A stretch of DNA of 64,000 nt from NCBI RefSeq assembly GCF_037893185.1, contig NZ_CP140772.1, positions 6,658,501 through 6,722,500 of the forward strand, read 5' to 3'. The notes beneath the pieces are model-generated. The model ran no database searches. It saw only the letters and a list, made by a program, of their open reading frames with translations, and was not told the DNA's origin. The DNA is from Chitinophaga sp. 180180018-3 (GTDB lineage Bacteria > Bacteroidota > Bacteroidia > Chitinophagales > Chitinophagaceae). Below are positions 1 through 8,086 of the stretch, one piece after another; within the stretch, counting starts at the first letter, position 1; the number at the start of each line of letters is the position of its first letter. Position numbers and translations under genes: made by a program.

Positions 1-287
1 AAAGGTAATACGCAGGATATCAAAAAAACACGGGATTTCCGGCAATTGTATCAATGAACAGGGATGAACAATCCAAATTTTCATGAATGAAGTAAACCGG
101 AGTATTAGTCACCGGGTAACCTGCCGGCAGATTTGCGGCTGTCATCCACACTGCCAGCTCACCCGATACAGCGACTGAAACCGGCTGCATTTTTGCGTAT
201 AATCTGTTTTCAGTTAAACTCCGCTCTTCATTTACTGTCTAATAATTGACTGAAAAATAGCGGTATTGAAGAGAAGATTACCACTTA

Positions 288-1160
288 ATGTTAAGAAAAA
301 TGAAAAACAGATTTTATATACTGTTTGTGCTGATAGGCCTCCTGGGCACAGTTACAGTTGACAGTGCATACGCTCAGCGGGTGCACGCCGGAGGTGGAGG
401 AGGCCATTACAGTGGTGGTGGTGGCGGCCGCGTCAGCAGTGGTAGTTCTCACTTTGGAGGCAGTGGCCGCGTATATGCAGCCCCCCGCATGTCTTCTCCC
501 AGAGTAGTGGCCCCGGTAAACAGAGGTTATTACTATCATGGTTACCCTAGCGGACGCGTTTACTACGGACGTCCCTGGTACAGATACAGACATTACTACC
601 ACCCATACTACTACCCTCCACTGGGATTTTATGTTTCTACCCTTCCTTTCGGTTATTTCTCATTGGGTGCAGCCTTTGGTCCAATGTACTATTATGGCGG
701 TACCTACTATGAATCTACCGGCGACGACAGGGGTTACAAAGTAGTAGAAGCACCCATTGGAGCTGCCATACCGGATCTGCCGGAGGGAGCACAGGAAGTA
801 CAGGTGAACGGTAATACTTATTACGAGCTCAATGGTACTTATTACCAGGAAAGCATGACCGATAACGGCAGACGTTATGTTGTGGTTGGGAAAAATGGCA
901 AAATAGGTGACCAAACCGTGACAATTCCGGATAATCAGGGAAATCCTTCCAATAATCCCAACGCTGGTAATAATCCTGGAACAAATGTTCCGGAATCTGA
1001 CAACCTCCTTTCCAAACTGCCGGATAATTGCCGCACCGTGAACATCAACGGACAGCAATATTACTTATCTCCGGATGGAATGTATTATCAGTCTGTGCTG
1101 AACAGCGATAATACGGTTGCCGGGTACAAGGTAGTTGGTAAAATGAACGCTGATAATTAA
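288..1160 (+). CDS. Secreted Gly/Tyr-rich protein, DUF6515-like
   Basis: A 290-residue exported protein of unknown function. A signal peptide (hydrophobic residues about 8-24, ending near SAYAQ) is followed by a low-complexity Gly/Ser/His stretch (about 34-60) and a Tyr/Pro/Arg-rich segment (about 80-112). Two similar C-terminal modules, roughly residues 160-205 and 240-288, each contain a V-N-G-x-x-Y-Y element and end in a G-Y/R-x-V-V-G-K-like strand. This architecture resembles the DUF6515 family of Bacteroidota envelope proteins. Translation could start at Met1 or at Met5 (position 300); both keep the signal peptide. It is a single gene followed by a strong hairpin. No enzymatic motif is visible. 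Confidence 0.75.
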   Translation: MLRKMKNRFYILFVLIGLLGTVTVDSAYAQRVHAGGGGGHYSGGGGGRVSSGSSHFGGSGRVYAAPRMSSPRVVAPVNRGYYYHGYPSGRVYYGRPWYRYRHYYHPYYYPPLGFYVSTLPFGYFSLGAAFGPMYYYGGTYYESTGDDRGYKVVEAPIGAAIPDLPEGAQEVQVNGNTYYELNGTYYQESMTDNGRRYVVVGKNGKIGDQTVTIPDNQGNPSNNPNAGNNPGTNVPESDNLLSKLPDNCRTVNINGQQYYLSPDGMYYQSVLNSDNTVAGYKVVGKMNADN

Positions 1161-1193
1161 GTCTCCTTAGTAGTATTCAGTTAGCGCATACGC

Positions 1194-1231
1194 AAAAAAA
1201 CGGTCTGCTTCCTTAAAAGCAGACCGTTTTT
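1194..1231. terminator. Bidirectional intrinsic terminator
   Basis: A perfect hairpin with 10-bp G/C-containing arms (1201-1210 and 1217-1226) and a 6-nt loop is flanked by an A-run on the left and a T-run on the right. It therefore has a U-tract in both directions. It lies between the convergent genes ending at 1160 and 1249 and can serve both. Confidence 0.85.
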
Positions 1232-1248
1232 GATTTCAGGCATCTCTG

Positions 1249-2907
1249 TTACCAGCTGCTGCTGGCGCCGCCGCCACCCGAAGAACCACCTCCCCAGTCA
1301 GAAGAGGAGGAAGAGGAGTCAGATGAAAACGACGAGCTCGAAGAAGAACTTCCGGAAGAAGAGCTGGAGATCTTCGGAATGGTAAACATATAATCGTGCT
1401 TGTATTTACAGGCGGCACATTCATATTCCTTCACGCCCCATCCTTCAGACGATGTGGTGGCTCTTTGTTTTGTAATGGCTTTATAGCATTTATAAGTAAT
1501 GTGATTACAGGATGGGCACTCGGCCATAGAAGTGCGAACATTGGCGTAATCGAGCACAGTGTGTGTATGACAGGAGTTACACTGCCATACATCATAATCC
1601 ACTGAATGCAGCTGTTCTTCTATTACCTGTGCCTTATCGAGATAACGGTTATCTGTTGCTTCATCGAGTTTTTCCATGGTTGCCGAACAGTTCGGGCACT
1701 GATAGGGATCGTTCCGGAGATGTTCCAGCCGGTTTTTCAATGCGGCCAGCCATAACCAGAGATAAGGTAAAGGGAAGATATAGCGGGCAGGCGCGATATC
1801 CCGCTGCACGATCGCCAGTTTCCCCCATTTCCCGTGGCGATCGCTGTTCTTCAGCATTATGGCTGCGCGGGCCGCAATAATGAGGATGGCAATGTGAATG
1901 AACAATACCCAAACCAGGTAGTATATCAATGATACCATCAGAATACCAACATCCATATGCCGTTGTATTGCCAGGAAACCGATAACAGCCCAGGCGCCCA
2001 GGTTGAGCAGGATCATGCCTGTAATACCGGGGTGCAGGAATTCGTTCGGCAGATCGTTTATGGTAGCAGGCGATTCATCTTTGCTCTTCTTTTTGAGTTT
2101 TTTACCGAAGAAAATATTCATCATGACTGCTGTAATAAACAGCCATACCAGGATTGTCCAGAAAGAAATATTGCCGCTGAAGCTATTGGAAGCATTATTG
2201 CTGAATTGCTGAGGTGCCGAAGCAGTAGTGGCACTTTCGGGGATGGCGGCTTCCTCTTCCCGGGCGGAATCTGCCATTTCCGTGATGGCTGCGGCAGGCG
2301 GGGCCACTGTTACCGGATTGAGTGCTACCAGGGAAGTATCCAATGCAGGCTGGTCGGGCAATTGATCGTAGGCATAGTTGCCATTATTAAACAGGGAAGC
2401 CACAGATTTTATTCCTTCGATAAAACCCGCATCATAGTCGTGTTGTTTGATATGCGGGATCATGTAATCCTGTTGTATGCGAAAGCAGATGACATCCGGC
2501 AGATCTGCCTCCAGGCCATAGCCTGTTTCAAATTCCAGCTTACGGGCATCTTCCACCATCAATATCACGAGGCCGTTATTCTTTGCCTTATCGCCCGGCT
2601 TCCAGTAATTGAACAGCCGGTGCACAAAATCGCGGGTATCATTTTGTCCGATGCTGTGCAGGACTACTACTGCTACCTGGGCCTTGCCGGAACGATCCAG
2701 TTCCGCCAGCTGCTGATTCAGCTGGCTCACGGTTTCGTCGGAGATCAGGTGATCAGGATTGCTGACGTAGCCACCACCGTTTTTCTTGGGGTCGGGCACA
2801 TTCTCCACACCAAACGATTGCTGCCGGGTATCATGACAGGATAACCAAAAAGCAGACAGCAATAAGAGGAACAAACTTCTGTTTAAAACGTGTATAAGAT
2901 GCTTCAT
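1249..2907 (-). CDS. TPM-domain membrane lipoprotein with zinc-ribbon-like cysteines and Ser/Gly tail
   Basis: A 552-residue protein that starts with a lipoprotein signal (lipobox LSC, Cys24). A TPM domain (YgcG/TPM_phosphatase fold, about residues 45-195) contains the family-typical segments NNGLVILMVEDARKLEFE and TGYGLE. An Ala/Pro/Ser linker leads to about three membrane helices (roughly 248-268, 293-315, 323-350). The C-terminal part has four CxxC-type pairs (CPNC, CNSC, CPSC, CAAC; about 395-500), suggesting metal-binding ribbons, and ends in a Ser run followed by a Gly-rich tail. TPM proteins are membrane-associated; roles in membrane-protein assembly or repair and phosphatase activity have been proposed for some members. 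The function here is not predictable. It is divergent from the gene at 2980. Confidence 0.8.
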   Translation of the reverse strand: MKHLIHVLNRSLFLLLLSAFWLSCHDTRQQSFGVENVPDPKKNGGGYVSNPDHLISDETVSQLNQQLAELDRSGKAQVAVVVLHSIGQNDTRDFVHRLFNYWKPGDKAKNNGLVILMVEDARKLEFETGYGLEADLPDVICFRIQQDYMIPHIKQHDYDAGFIEGIKSVASLFNNGNYAYDQLPDQPALDTSLVALNPVTVAPPAAAITEMADSAREEEAAIPESATTASAPQQFSNNASNSFSGNISFWTILVWLFITAVMMNIFFGKKLKKKSKDESPATINDLPNEFLHPGITGMILLNLGAWAVIGFLAIQRHMDVGILMVSLIYYLVWVLFIHIAILIIAARAAIMLKNSDRHGKWGKLAIVQRDIAPARYIFPLPYLWLWLAALKNRLEHLRNDPYQCPNCSATMEKLDEATDNRYLDKAQVIEEQLHSVDYDVWQCNSCHTHTVLDYANVRTSMAECPSCNHITYKCYKAITKQRATTSSEGWGVKEYECAACKYKHDYMFTIPKISSSSSGSSSSSSSFSSDSSSSSSDWGGGSSGGGGASSSW

Positions 2908-2979
2908 TGGCGGAATTCTGTCTCCCGAAGATATACTTATTTAACTTTTTCTTTAACAGGAAAGCGGTATTTTACCCTT

Positions 2980-3495
2980 ATGAAGCCCATACTGGTCATA
3001 GTATTATGCTGTTCTACCACCTGCATTTTTGCGCAGGCCCCGAAAACTGATACCTCCATTAAGCCGCCTATACAACTGAAACCCGTACATATCATAGAAT
3101 ATCACTTCTTCAGGGATTCAGTGGCATTCAGAGAGGAGTATGCCAGGGAGATCACTTTCCGCCGTCACAAATGGTATGAAGTGTACCAGGGGCTCAGCCT
3201 GAATATCCATAACCTTTACCAGGTAATGCAGTTTAAAAATAACCGGAAGAAAGTGGCTTTCAGAAAGATGTTGCTGGCAAAGGAAGAAGAGATGTATGTC
3301 ACCCGGAATTATACTCCATCACTGGTTAACAAAGTGACTAAGCTGGATGGCGACAGCCTGCAGCTCTTCATGCGATATTATCAGCCGGAATATTCTTTCT
3401 TTAAAACGGCATCTGATTACGACATCTATCTTGATATCAGACAACATTACCAGGAGTTTCTCAAAAAGCGGGATAGTTTGCCGGGGCATCCGTAA
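2980..3495 (+). CDS. Secreted protein of unknown function
   Basis: A 171-residue protein with a clean signal peptide (LVIVLCCSTTCIFAQA, cleavage after about residue 20). The frame is open further upstream (to 2890), but the Met at 2980 is directly followed by the signal peptide, so it is chosen as the start. The mature part is rich in Tyr, Arg and Lys, predicted mostly helical, with no Cys pair or catalytic motif. I do not recognise a family. It stands alone between a divergent TPM gene and another secreted protein. Confidence 0.6.
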   Translation: MKPILVIVLCCSTTCIFAQAPKTDTSIKPPIQLKPVHIIEYHFFRDSVAFREEYAREITFRRHKWYEVYQGLSLNIHNLYQVMQFKNNRKKVAFRKMLLAKEEEMYVTRNYTPSLVNKVTKLDGDSLQLFMRYYQPEYSFFKTASDYDIYLDIRQHYQEFLKKRDSLPGHP

Positions 3496-3656
3496 ATGTG
3501 ATTTCTTTGCACTGCGTGCATTTAAAATACTATATTTCCATATCTGTACGTTTTACTGGTTCAGACTCTTATTGGTGGCTCTGATAAAGATTGCCTAAAT
3601 TAGTGATCCTAAACCAGCTAAAGCTGTTAGTTTTTCAGATTTTCAATATAGCACAC

Positions 3657-4751
3657 ATGAAAAGGTTTTTCATACTGGTGGCCTTCTTCGTTCCGGTTTT
3701 ACTATCTGCCCAAACGAAGCTCAGTCAAAATATCATCGACGATTTTTCGAACCGGGTGGCCGCCCATTATCAATTGCCCCACGATTCCATTACCGGCTAT
3801 ATCGCCGAGCAGCTGACCCGCAGTGGTAATGCCGGGCTGGATATAGATTCCACCATTTTTGACCTGAAGAAGGATCCTGTTGCATTTGATGCAGCGCTGA
3901 AATACCTGTACCAATACAGCGATTGTAACCGTCAGCGTTTTATTACAAATCTGCGCAGCATGAACCTGCAAACCAACAGTGTATTCCCGATCGCAACTTA
4001 CACGGCCAATAAGTATAAGAACGATACCAAAGCATTACTGGACGATAAAAAGGACTTCCTGGCTACCTACGCAGGACCGGTGACCGGAAAAAAGCCACCG
4101 GCTACTATTGCAGAAGTAGCTGCAGCCAACAATGCTGCCGCCAATGCACCGGCTACCACAGGCAGCGCTACCGGCAACACTCCGGCGGAAAGTGGCAGCA
4201 CTACCGCTGCGAACCCCGAAGCACCTGCTGCGGATACCCGCAACTGGGAGGTACGCCCGCTGTTCCAGGTTCGTACGCCTGAACAGCTGGTTGAAATGTA
4301 TGGCGCAACCAACGTTACCCAGCACGATGCCATCAACCTCTCCGGCCAGAAAGACGGGGAAGCCTACCTCATCTATCCGGATACCGACAACGAGTTAGAA
4401 GTGCAATTTGACGGCGAAAACGGAAATATCGTAACATTTTCCCACTACCCTTCCAAATGGAAATCGCCTTATGGCATCAAAGCCGGCGATCCATTAGACA
4501 AGCTCAATAAGGTAAATGGCCGTCCTTTTAAGCTGAATGCTTTTGAATGGACCAATGGCGGACAGGTTACCAGCTGGAATGGTGGCGCCCTTGACGGCAA
4601 AAACGTCATCATTGTGCTGAAAGCCAATAATACCGGCGATCCCAAACAATACGACCAGGTAACCGGCGATAAAAGCCTCCGCTCTGACCTGCCTGTCCTG
4701 AAAAAACTGGACATAATTATTGAATCCATCGCATTTAAGGGGGCAAATTAA
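3657..4751 (+). CDS. Secreted protein with Ala/Thr/Pro linker, unknown function
   Basis: A 364-residue exported protein. The frame is open from 3591, but the Met at 3657 begins a typical signal peptide (MKRFFILVAFFVPVLLSAQ), so that start is preferred. Two parts are visible: an N-terminal helical region (about 20-130) and a C-terminal region (about 195-360), joined by a linker of about 50 residues rich in Ala, Thr, Asn and Pro. The C-terminal half has alternating hydrophobic and charged residues, a DTDNELEVQFD stretch and several G-D turns, suggesting a beta-rich fold. No known domain is recognised. It is probably periplasmic or surface-exposed. Confidence 0.6.
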   Translation: MKRFFILVAFFVPVLLSAQTKLSQNIIDDFSNRVAAHYQLPHDSITGYIAEQLTRSGNAGLDIDSTIFDLKKDPVAFDAALKYLYQYSDCNRQRFITNLRSMNLQTNSVFPIATYTANKYKNDTKALLDDKKDFLATYAGPVTGKKPPATIAEVAAANNAAANAPATTGSATGNTPAESGSTTAANPEAPAADTRNWEVRPLFQVRTPEQLVEMYGATNVTQHDAINLSGQKDGEAYLIYPDTDNELEVQFDGENGNIVTFSHYPSKWKSPYGIKAGDPLDKLNKVNGRPFKLNAFEWTNGGQVTSWNGGALDGKNVIIVLKANNTGDPKQYDQVTGDKSLRSDLPVLKKLDIIIESIAFKGAN

Positions 4752-4796
4752 CAGCCGGGTATTGTAGTTTTCAATCCTGCTGATTATCTTGTTCTA

Positions 4797-5261
4797 ATGA
4801 AAAAGCTGTTATTAACCGGCGGCCTGTTTTTGCTGGCCTTTATTGGTATTTCCACTAACATGAACGGTCAAACGAAGAAATATCCATCGCTGAACCATAT
4901 GGCCCTATATGTCGTGAATCTGGAGCGAAGCACTGTTTTCTACCGCGATATAGTTGGTCTGGAACCGATGGATGAGCCATTTAAAGATGGCAGGCACAGT
5001 TGGTTTAAGGTAGGTTCGCATAGCCAGGTACATATTATTTCCGGAGCTGCTGCTGCCGTGGCACACGACAAAAACACGCACCTCTGCTTCAGCGTTCCAT
5101 CCATGAGCGAATTCGTACCGGTATTGAAGAAAAATAACATCCCTTTTGAAGACTGGCCAGGCAAAGCCGGCTCCATTAATAAACGGGTAGATGGCGTACA
5201 GCAGATCTATTTCAAGGATCCGGATGGGTATTGGATAGAGATTAATGACGATAAATATTAG
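4797..5261 (+). CDS. Secreted VOC/glyoxalase-fold protein
   Basis: A 154-residue protein of the vicinal oxygen chelate superfamily. After a signal peptide (about 1-24) comes one complete VOC module: an opening strand with a metal-ligand His (LNHMALYVVNLE), the F-Y-R-D-I-V-G-L element, a second His in THLCFSV, and a closing strand with a ligand Glu (PDGYWIEIND). These match the metal-binding positions of glyoxalase/bleomycin-resistance/dioxygenase proteins. Most members are cytoplasmic, so the export signal is unusual and points to a periplasmic enzyme of unknown substrate. The spacing from the preceding gene is 45 bp, so co-transcription is possible. Confidence 0.85.
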   Translation: MKKLLLTGGLFLLAFIGISTNMNGQTKKYPSLNHMALYVVNLERSTVFYRDIVGLEPMDEPFKDGRHSWFKVGSHSQVHIISGAAAAVAHDKNTHLCFSVPSMSEFVPVLKKNNIPFEDWPGKAGSINKRVDGVQQIYFKDPDGYWIEINDDKY

Positions 5262-5294
5262 CGTTAGTCTTTTTGTAGTCGACCGTCTTGCCCC

Positions 5295-5606
5295 CCTACT
5301 TTCGCTGGCTTCATTGGTTTTTCCAGACCAAAGTTTGATGCTTATTTCACTCCCTGTATAGAAATAGGATGGCGGCTCCGTCAGGAAGCATGGAATTATA
5401 GGTTTGCCACTGAAGGTGCGAAGCGTTGCCTTCAATTTGGCTTCGACGTATTACATTTACCGGAAGTCTATTCTTTTACATCAGCACTCAACAAACGCTC
5501 TGAAAATGTCATGCAAAAGATCGGCATGCAAAAGGAAGGAGAATTTGAACACCCCGGAATTGAGGTGGGGCACAGGTTGAGGAGACATGTACTCTACAAA
5601 TTATGA
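5295..5606 (+). pseudogene. N-terminally truncated GNAT acetyltransferase remnant
   Basis: The + frame ending at the TGA of 5604-5606 encodes an uninterrupted C-terminal part of a RimJ/RimL-type GNAT N-acetyltransferase. Recognisable family segments are FTPCIEIGWRL, ATEGAKRCL, EVYSFTSALNKRSENVMQKI, GMQKEGEFEHP and a final LRRHVLYKL. The family normally has about 70 further residues before the point where similarity begins (about 5295), and there is no ATG in frame ahead of it. The missing part seems to have been lost next to the VOC gene stop at 5261. No frameshift is seen in what remains. Confidence 0.75.
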
Positions 5607-5667
5607 AACAGTGATTTTACTGATCACAGCAGCTGGGAGCTATTGATTTTTTCCTTAAATTCATAGT

Positions 5668-6297
5668 ATGTCATTACTGCTGAATGTTCCTGTTTCGGAA
5701 AGAGAATCTGCTGCGTCTAAAGGCGCGTTATGGGATAACATTGCCCAGGCATGGTATTTACCGGAAAACCAGTACGACAGGCTGATGGAAGTAGACAAAT
5801 GGATTCCGGGAAAAAACCCTGCGATTATTTTACCCAGTGAAATTACGGTTGTACATGCGCACCGCGTTTGCTGGAAATGCGGGCATCCCAATCGTGTTAT
5901 TGCGCTGGCGGGGAATTATTTTTTTGAGAAAGATATGAATGAACGCGACGAATCCGTGTGGCTGGCACAGGACTTCTTCACCTTATTTCAGCAGGTGACC
6001 CTTATTTCCGAGAACCTGCAGGATTTTCTGAAAGATAATTATCCTCATTTCAGGCAGGGCAGGTTGCCGGATAAGTCGGGGCAATACTGGCTCAACCATT
6101 GCGAATCCTGTAACGGCATACAGGGCGACTGGTTTTTATTCGAAGAAAACGGGAGTGTGTTCAATCCTGTTAACAAAGATGCAGCCACGCTGCTACTGAT
6201 CAAAAACTATCATCTGAAATACGCGCCGATGATAGATGCGGTATATACCCTGGGCGATCACCTGAGGATTATCAATGAATTTGCAGAGAGAACATAG
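5668..6297 (+). CDS. DUF5710-domain protein with a Cys4 zinc-binding candidate
   Basis: A 209-residue cytoplasmic protein. The first 35 residues (LNVPVSERESAASKGALWD, then W-Y-L-P) match the small DUF5710 module often found in DNA-related and mobile-element proteins. A CxxC (Cys68, Cys71, in VCWKCGHPN) pairs with a second CxxC (Cys145, Cys148, in NHCESCNG), which could form one zinc site around a helical insertion. No catalytic motif is visible. It lies just upstream of, and converges on, the YhdJ-like methyltransferase, 16 bp apart. Confidence 0.65.
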   Translation: MSLLLNVPVSERESAASKGALWDNIAQAWYLPENQYDRLMEVDKWIPGKNPAIILPSEITVVHAHRVCWKCGHPNRVIALAGNYFFEKDMNERDESVWLAQDFFTLFQQVTLISENLQDFLKDNYPHFRQGRLPDKSGQYWLNHCESCNGIQGDWFLFEENGSVFNPVNKDAATLLLIKNYHLKYAPMIDAVYTLGDHLRIINEFAERT

Positions 6298-6313
6298 CGG
6301 TATGCCAGGGGGT

Positions 6314-7141
6314 TCATACTGCCCTGCGCCGGAATGAACGGCTGGCGCGCTGTAACTTCTCTCCATTGTATTCTTCTGCCAGCTGCAATCTTCTTAATCC
6401 TATCTTCACATATTCTTCCTGGCGTTCGATACCGATACAATTGCGCCCCAGTTCTTTAGCGACTGCGCAGGTGGTGAATGTACCGGAAAAAGGATCCAGG
6501 ACCCAATCGCCGGGGCGGGAACTAGCCCTGATAATGCGTTCCAGCAATGCCTCCGGTTTCTGGCTGGGATGATTTTCATATTCGTTCATACGATAACGTA
6601 CCCGCGCAAAGTCCCATACATTACCGGGAACTTTCTCGGCATTGTATACGGCGGGCGCTGTTTTCCGGTAATCGATCAGCTTGCGCCGGGCTCCTGTTTT
6701 GGCTTCCACTAAAATATCAGCTGCATTGAAGGTGTAGTTGGTCTTATCTTTTACACCATACAGAATGGGTTCATACATAGAACCGAAGTATTTCCTGGCC
6801 TGTACACCGGAGCTGTCGTAGCTCCATACAATGCGCGAAAGAATATGTATTTTATTTCTCAGGTAGATATCAAAATAGGGCATGAACTGTGTGGCGGTCA
6901 TCACATAGAAACTACCACCCGGCGAGAGTTTCTGCAGGCAAAGATCTAACCACTGGTAGCACCATTGCAGGTATTCATCTTCCGATTCCCATTTCTCAAT
7001 ATCTCCGCTAAAATTTTTACCAATATTGTAAGGAGGATCAGCAAAGATCAAATCAACACTACCATCCGGAATCAGGGTTTGCAATGCCTGCAGGGCATCA
7101 CCGTGGATAATCTTATGGTTGTTTGTGCCGAGTAAGTTCAT
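6314..7141 (-). CDS. yhdJ: Adenine-specific DNA methyltransferase, YhdJ-like
   Basis: A 275-residue SAM-dependent DNA N6-adenine methyltransferase. The catalytic motif DPPY lies at residues 35-38 (FADPPYNIGKNF) and the SAM-binding motif follows near residue 220 (DPFSGTFTTCAVA). This is the beta-class order (motif IV before motif I). The length, the NPSQKP-like segment HPSQKPEALLERI and the overall sequence fit the YhdJ family, which in Escherichia coli methylates ATGCAT. No restriction endonuclease is next to it, so it is an orphan methyltransferase. A long inverted repeat sits between it and the upstream DUF3817 gene. The gene symbol rests on family resemblance only. Confidence 0.85.
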   Translation of the reverse strand: MNLLGTNNHKIIHGDALQALQTLIPDGSVDLIFADPPYNIGKNFSGDIEKWESEDEYLQWCYQWLDLCLQKLSPGGSFYVMTATQFMPYFDIYLRNKIHILSRIVWSYDSSGVQARKYFGSMYEPILYGVKDKTNYTFNAADILVEAKTGARRKLIDYRKTAPAVYNAEKVPGNVWDFARVRYRMNEYENHPSQKPEALLERIIRASSRPGDWVLDPFSGTFTTCAVAKELGRNCIGIERQEEYVKIGLRRLQLAEEYNGEKLQRASRSFRRRAV

Positions 7142-7157
7142 CAGATGCTAATTTAAA

Positions 7158-7272
7158 GAATTAGGGATTAGGAATGAAGAATGAAGAAACAGCGCGAAGA
7201 CCTTTCGGAAAATAATTTATTTGCTGAGGTCTTCGCGCGGTTTCTTCATTCTTCATTCCTAATTCCTAATTC
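7158..7272. repeat. Long imperfect inverted repeat (46-nt arms)
   Basis: Arms 7158-7203 and 7227-7272 are reverse complements with only two mismatches over 46 nt, around a 23-nt A+T-rich loop (7204-7226). The outer halves contain short tandem variants of GAATTAG/GAATGAA-like heptads; the inner halves are G+C-rich (GCGCGAAGACCT). The right arm includes the stop codon of the DUF3817 gene (7259) and the left arm ends 16 bp before the methyltransferase start. It could be a dispersed repeat or REP-like hairpin element, or an mRNA stability or termination hairpin. Confidence 0.85.
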
Positions 7273-7567
7273 TCCTCAAAATATGCTTATCAATGTAAAA
7301 ACTCCCAAATGGTATTACGCAGGCCAGCAGTACCTTCCAGGTGGTGGTACTGAATTTCCACCTGTAGGCGACGCCAGCACTTAGCGTGTTGAAGATGAAG
7401 AGCAGGAAAAGTGCGCCGTGAATGGGCCCCATCAGGCGCACCATGTGAGGGTTTCCGGAAAAGTATTTGAGGGGCACCGCTATGAAAAGCAGTACCAGCA
7501 ATGAGATTCCTTCGAGGATACCGATCAGGCGGAGGCGACCGATCTGCGTTTTAAATAATTGCAGCAT
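7259..7567 (-). CDS. DUF3817 family integral membrane protein
   Basis: A 102-residue membrane protein with three to four predicted helices. The segments RLIGILEGISLLVLLF, PHMVRLMGPIHGALFLLF and PFGSFYIDK are characteristic of the DUF3817 family (YdzA-like), which has no assigned function. It follows the membrane gene at 7585-8049 by 17 bp and probably forms an operon with it. The palindromic site ahead of that gene suggests TetR control. Its last codons lie inside the long inverted repeat. Confidence 0.85.
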   Translation of the reverse strand: MLQLFKTQIGRLRLIGILEGISLLVLLFIAVPLKYFSGNPHMVRLMGPIHGALFLLFIFNTLSAGVAYRWKFSTTTWKVLLACVIPFGSFYIDKHILRRIRN

Positions 7568-7584
7568 GGTGATGTATTTTAAGT

Positions 7585-8049
7585 TTAGTAAATGCGGATA
7601 TAAGGCCGATGTGCAAAGGGAGAAAACGGCCAGGGAATGGCCAGCAGGATCATCAGTAGTGCAGCCGCAAACCAGTAAAGCATTATGCGGTATTTCTGCC
7701 GGTCGATGGCGGCGCGTTTACCGGCAGCAGACCCAATAGTGATCATGATCACCGCCAGCAACATCAGGGCAATATGCAGGTATTTGAAGAAAGATATTTC
7801 CCTCACCACCGCCGGATTATCAATAGCAGCCGGCGATAGTTTTACTATCGGGCTTTGGAAGTAAAGAATCATTCCGATGGTAAGTTGCAGATGCGCTAAG
7901 GTGGCCGTCCAATGACGGATACGATTAGCCGCCCCCGTGAACGGGCGCATACGGAAATATCCTCTCGCAGCGGTATAAATGGCATAGAACAGGCTTAGCA
8001 ACACCAGCCAGCGGGTGGCCGAGTGCAGCCATAAAAGTACGGCATACAT
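7585..8049 (-). CDS. Four-helix integral membrane protein, unknown function
   Basis: A 154-residue protein with about four hydrophobic helices (roughly 4-25, 45-65, 88-108, 120-142). Several His residues are placed at helix borders (LHSATRW, HWTATLAHLQLT, YLHIAL), reminiscent of small cytochrome b-like or DoxX/YphA-like membrane proteins, but no heme-binding pattern can be confirmed. It heads a two-gene unit with the DUF3817 gene. A 14-bp perfect palindrome lies 5 bp upstream of its ATG, and the tetR gene directly upstream carries a similar site, so TetR-type repression is likely. Confidence 0.7.
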   Translation of the reverse strand: MYAVLLWLHSATRWLVLLSLFYAIYTAARGYFRMRPFTGAANRIRHWTATLAHLQLTIGMILYFQSPIVKLSPAAIDNPAVVREISFFKYLHIALMLLAVIMITIGSAAGKRAAIDRQKYRIMLYWFAAALLMILLAIPWPFSPFAHRPYIRIY

Positions 8050-8054
8050 AAAAA

Positions 8055-8068
8055 ATACTAATTAGTAT
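8055..8068. promoter_or_regulatory. Putative TetR operator 1
   Basis: The 14-bp perfect palindrome ATACTAATTAGTAT ends 5 bp before the ATG (8049) of the membrane-protein operon and lies between it and the tetR stop codon. The same half-sites (ATACTA/TAGTAT) recur just upstream of tetR itself, which makes it a likely binding site of that regulator. Confidence 0.65.
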
Positions 8069-8086
8069 GTTTTTGAATAAAAAAAT

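Noticed and set aside
20..190. A 56-codon minus-strand reading frame with an ATG at 190
   Set aside because: It has a fairly protein-like composition and stays open upstream to about 240, but has no recognisable family, no clear ribosome-binding site, and no larger context at the window edge. It may be a gene remnant, but support is too weak to list.
1957..2844. A long (295-codon) + strand frame opposite the TPM gene
   Set aside because: It lies entirely antisense to a gene with clear domains, and its product is Cys/Ile/His-rich without a coherent pattern. It is a shadow of the other strand.
7181..7384. A 67-codon + strand frame covering the long inverted repeat
   Set aside because: It only reads through the repeat and the antisense of the DUF3817 gene.
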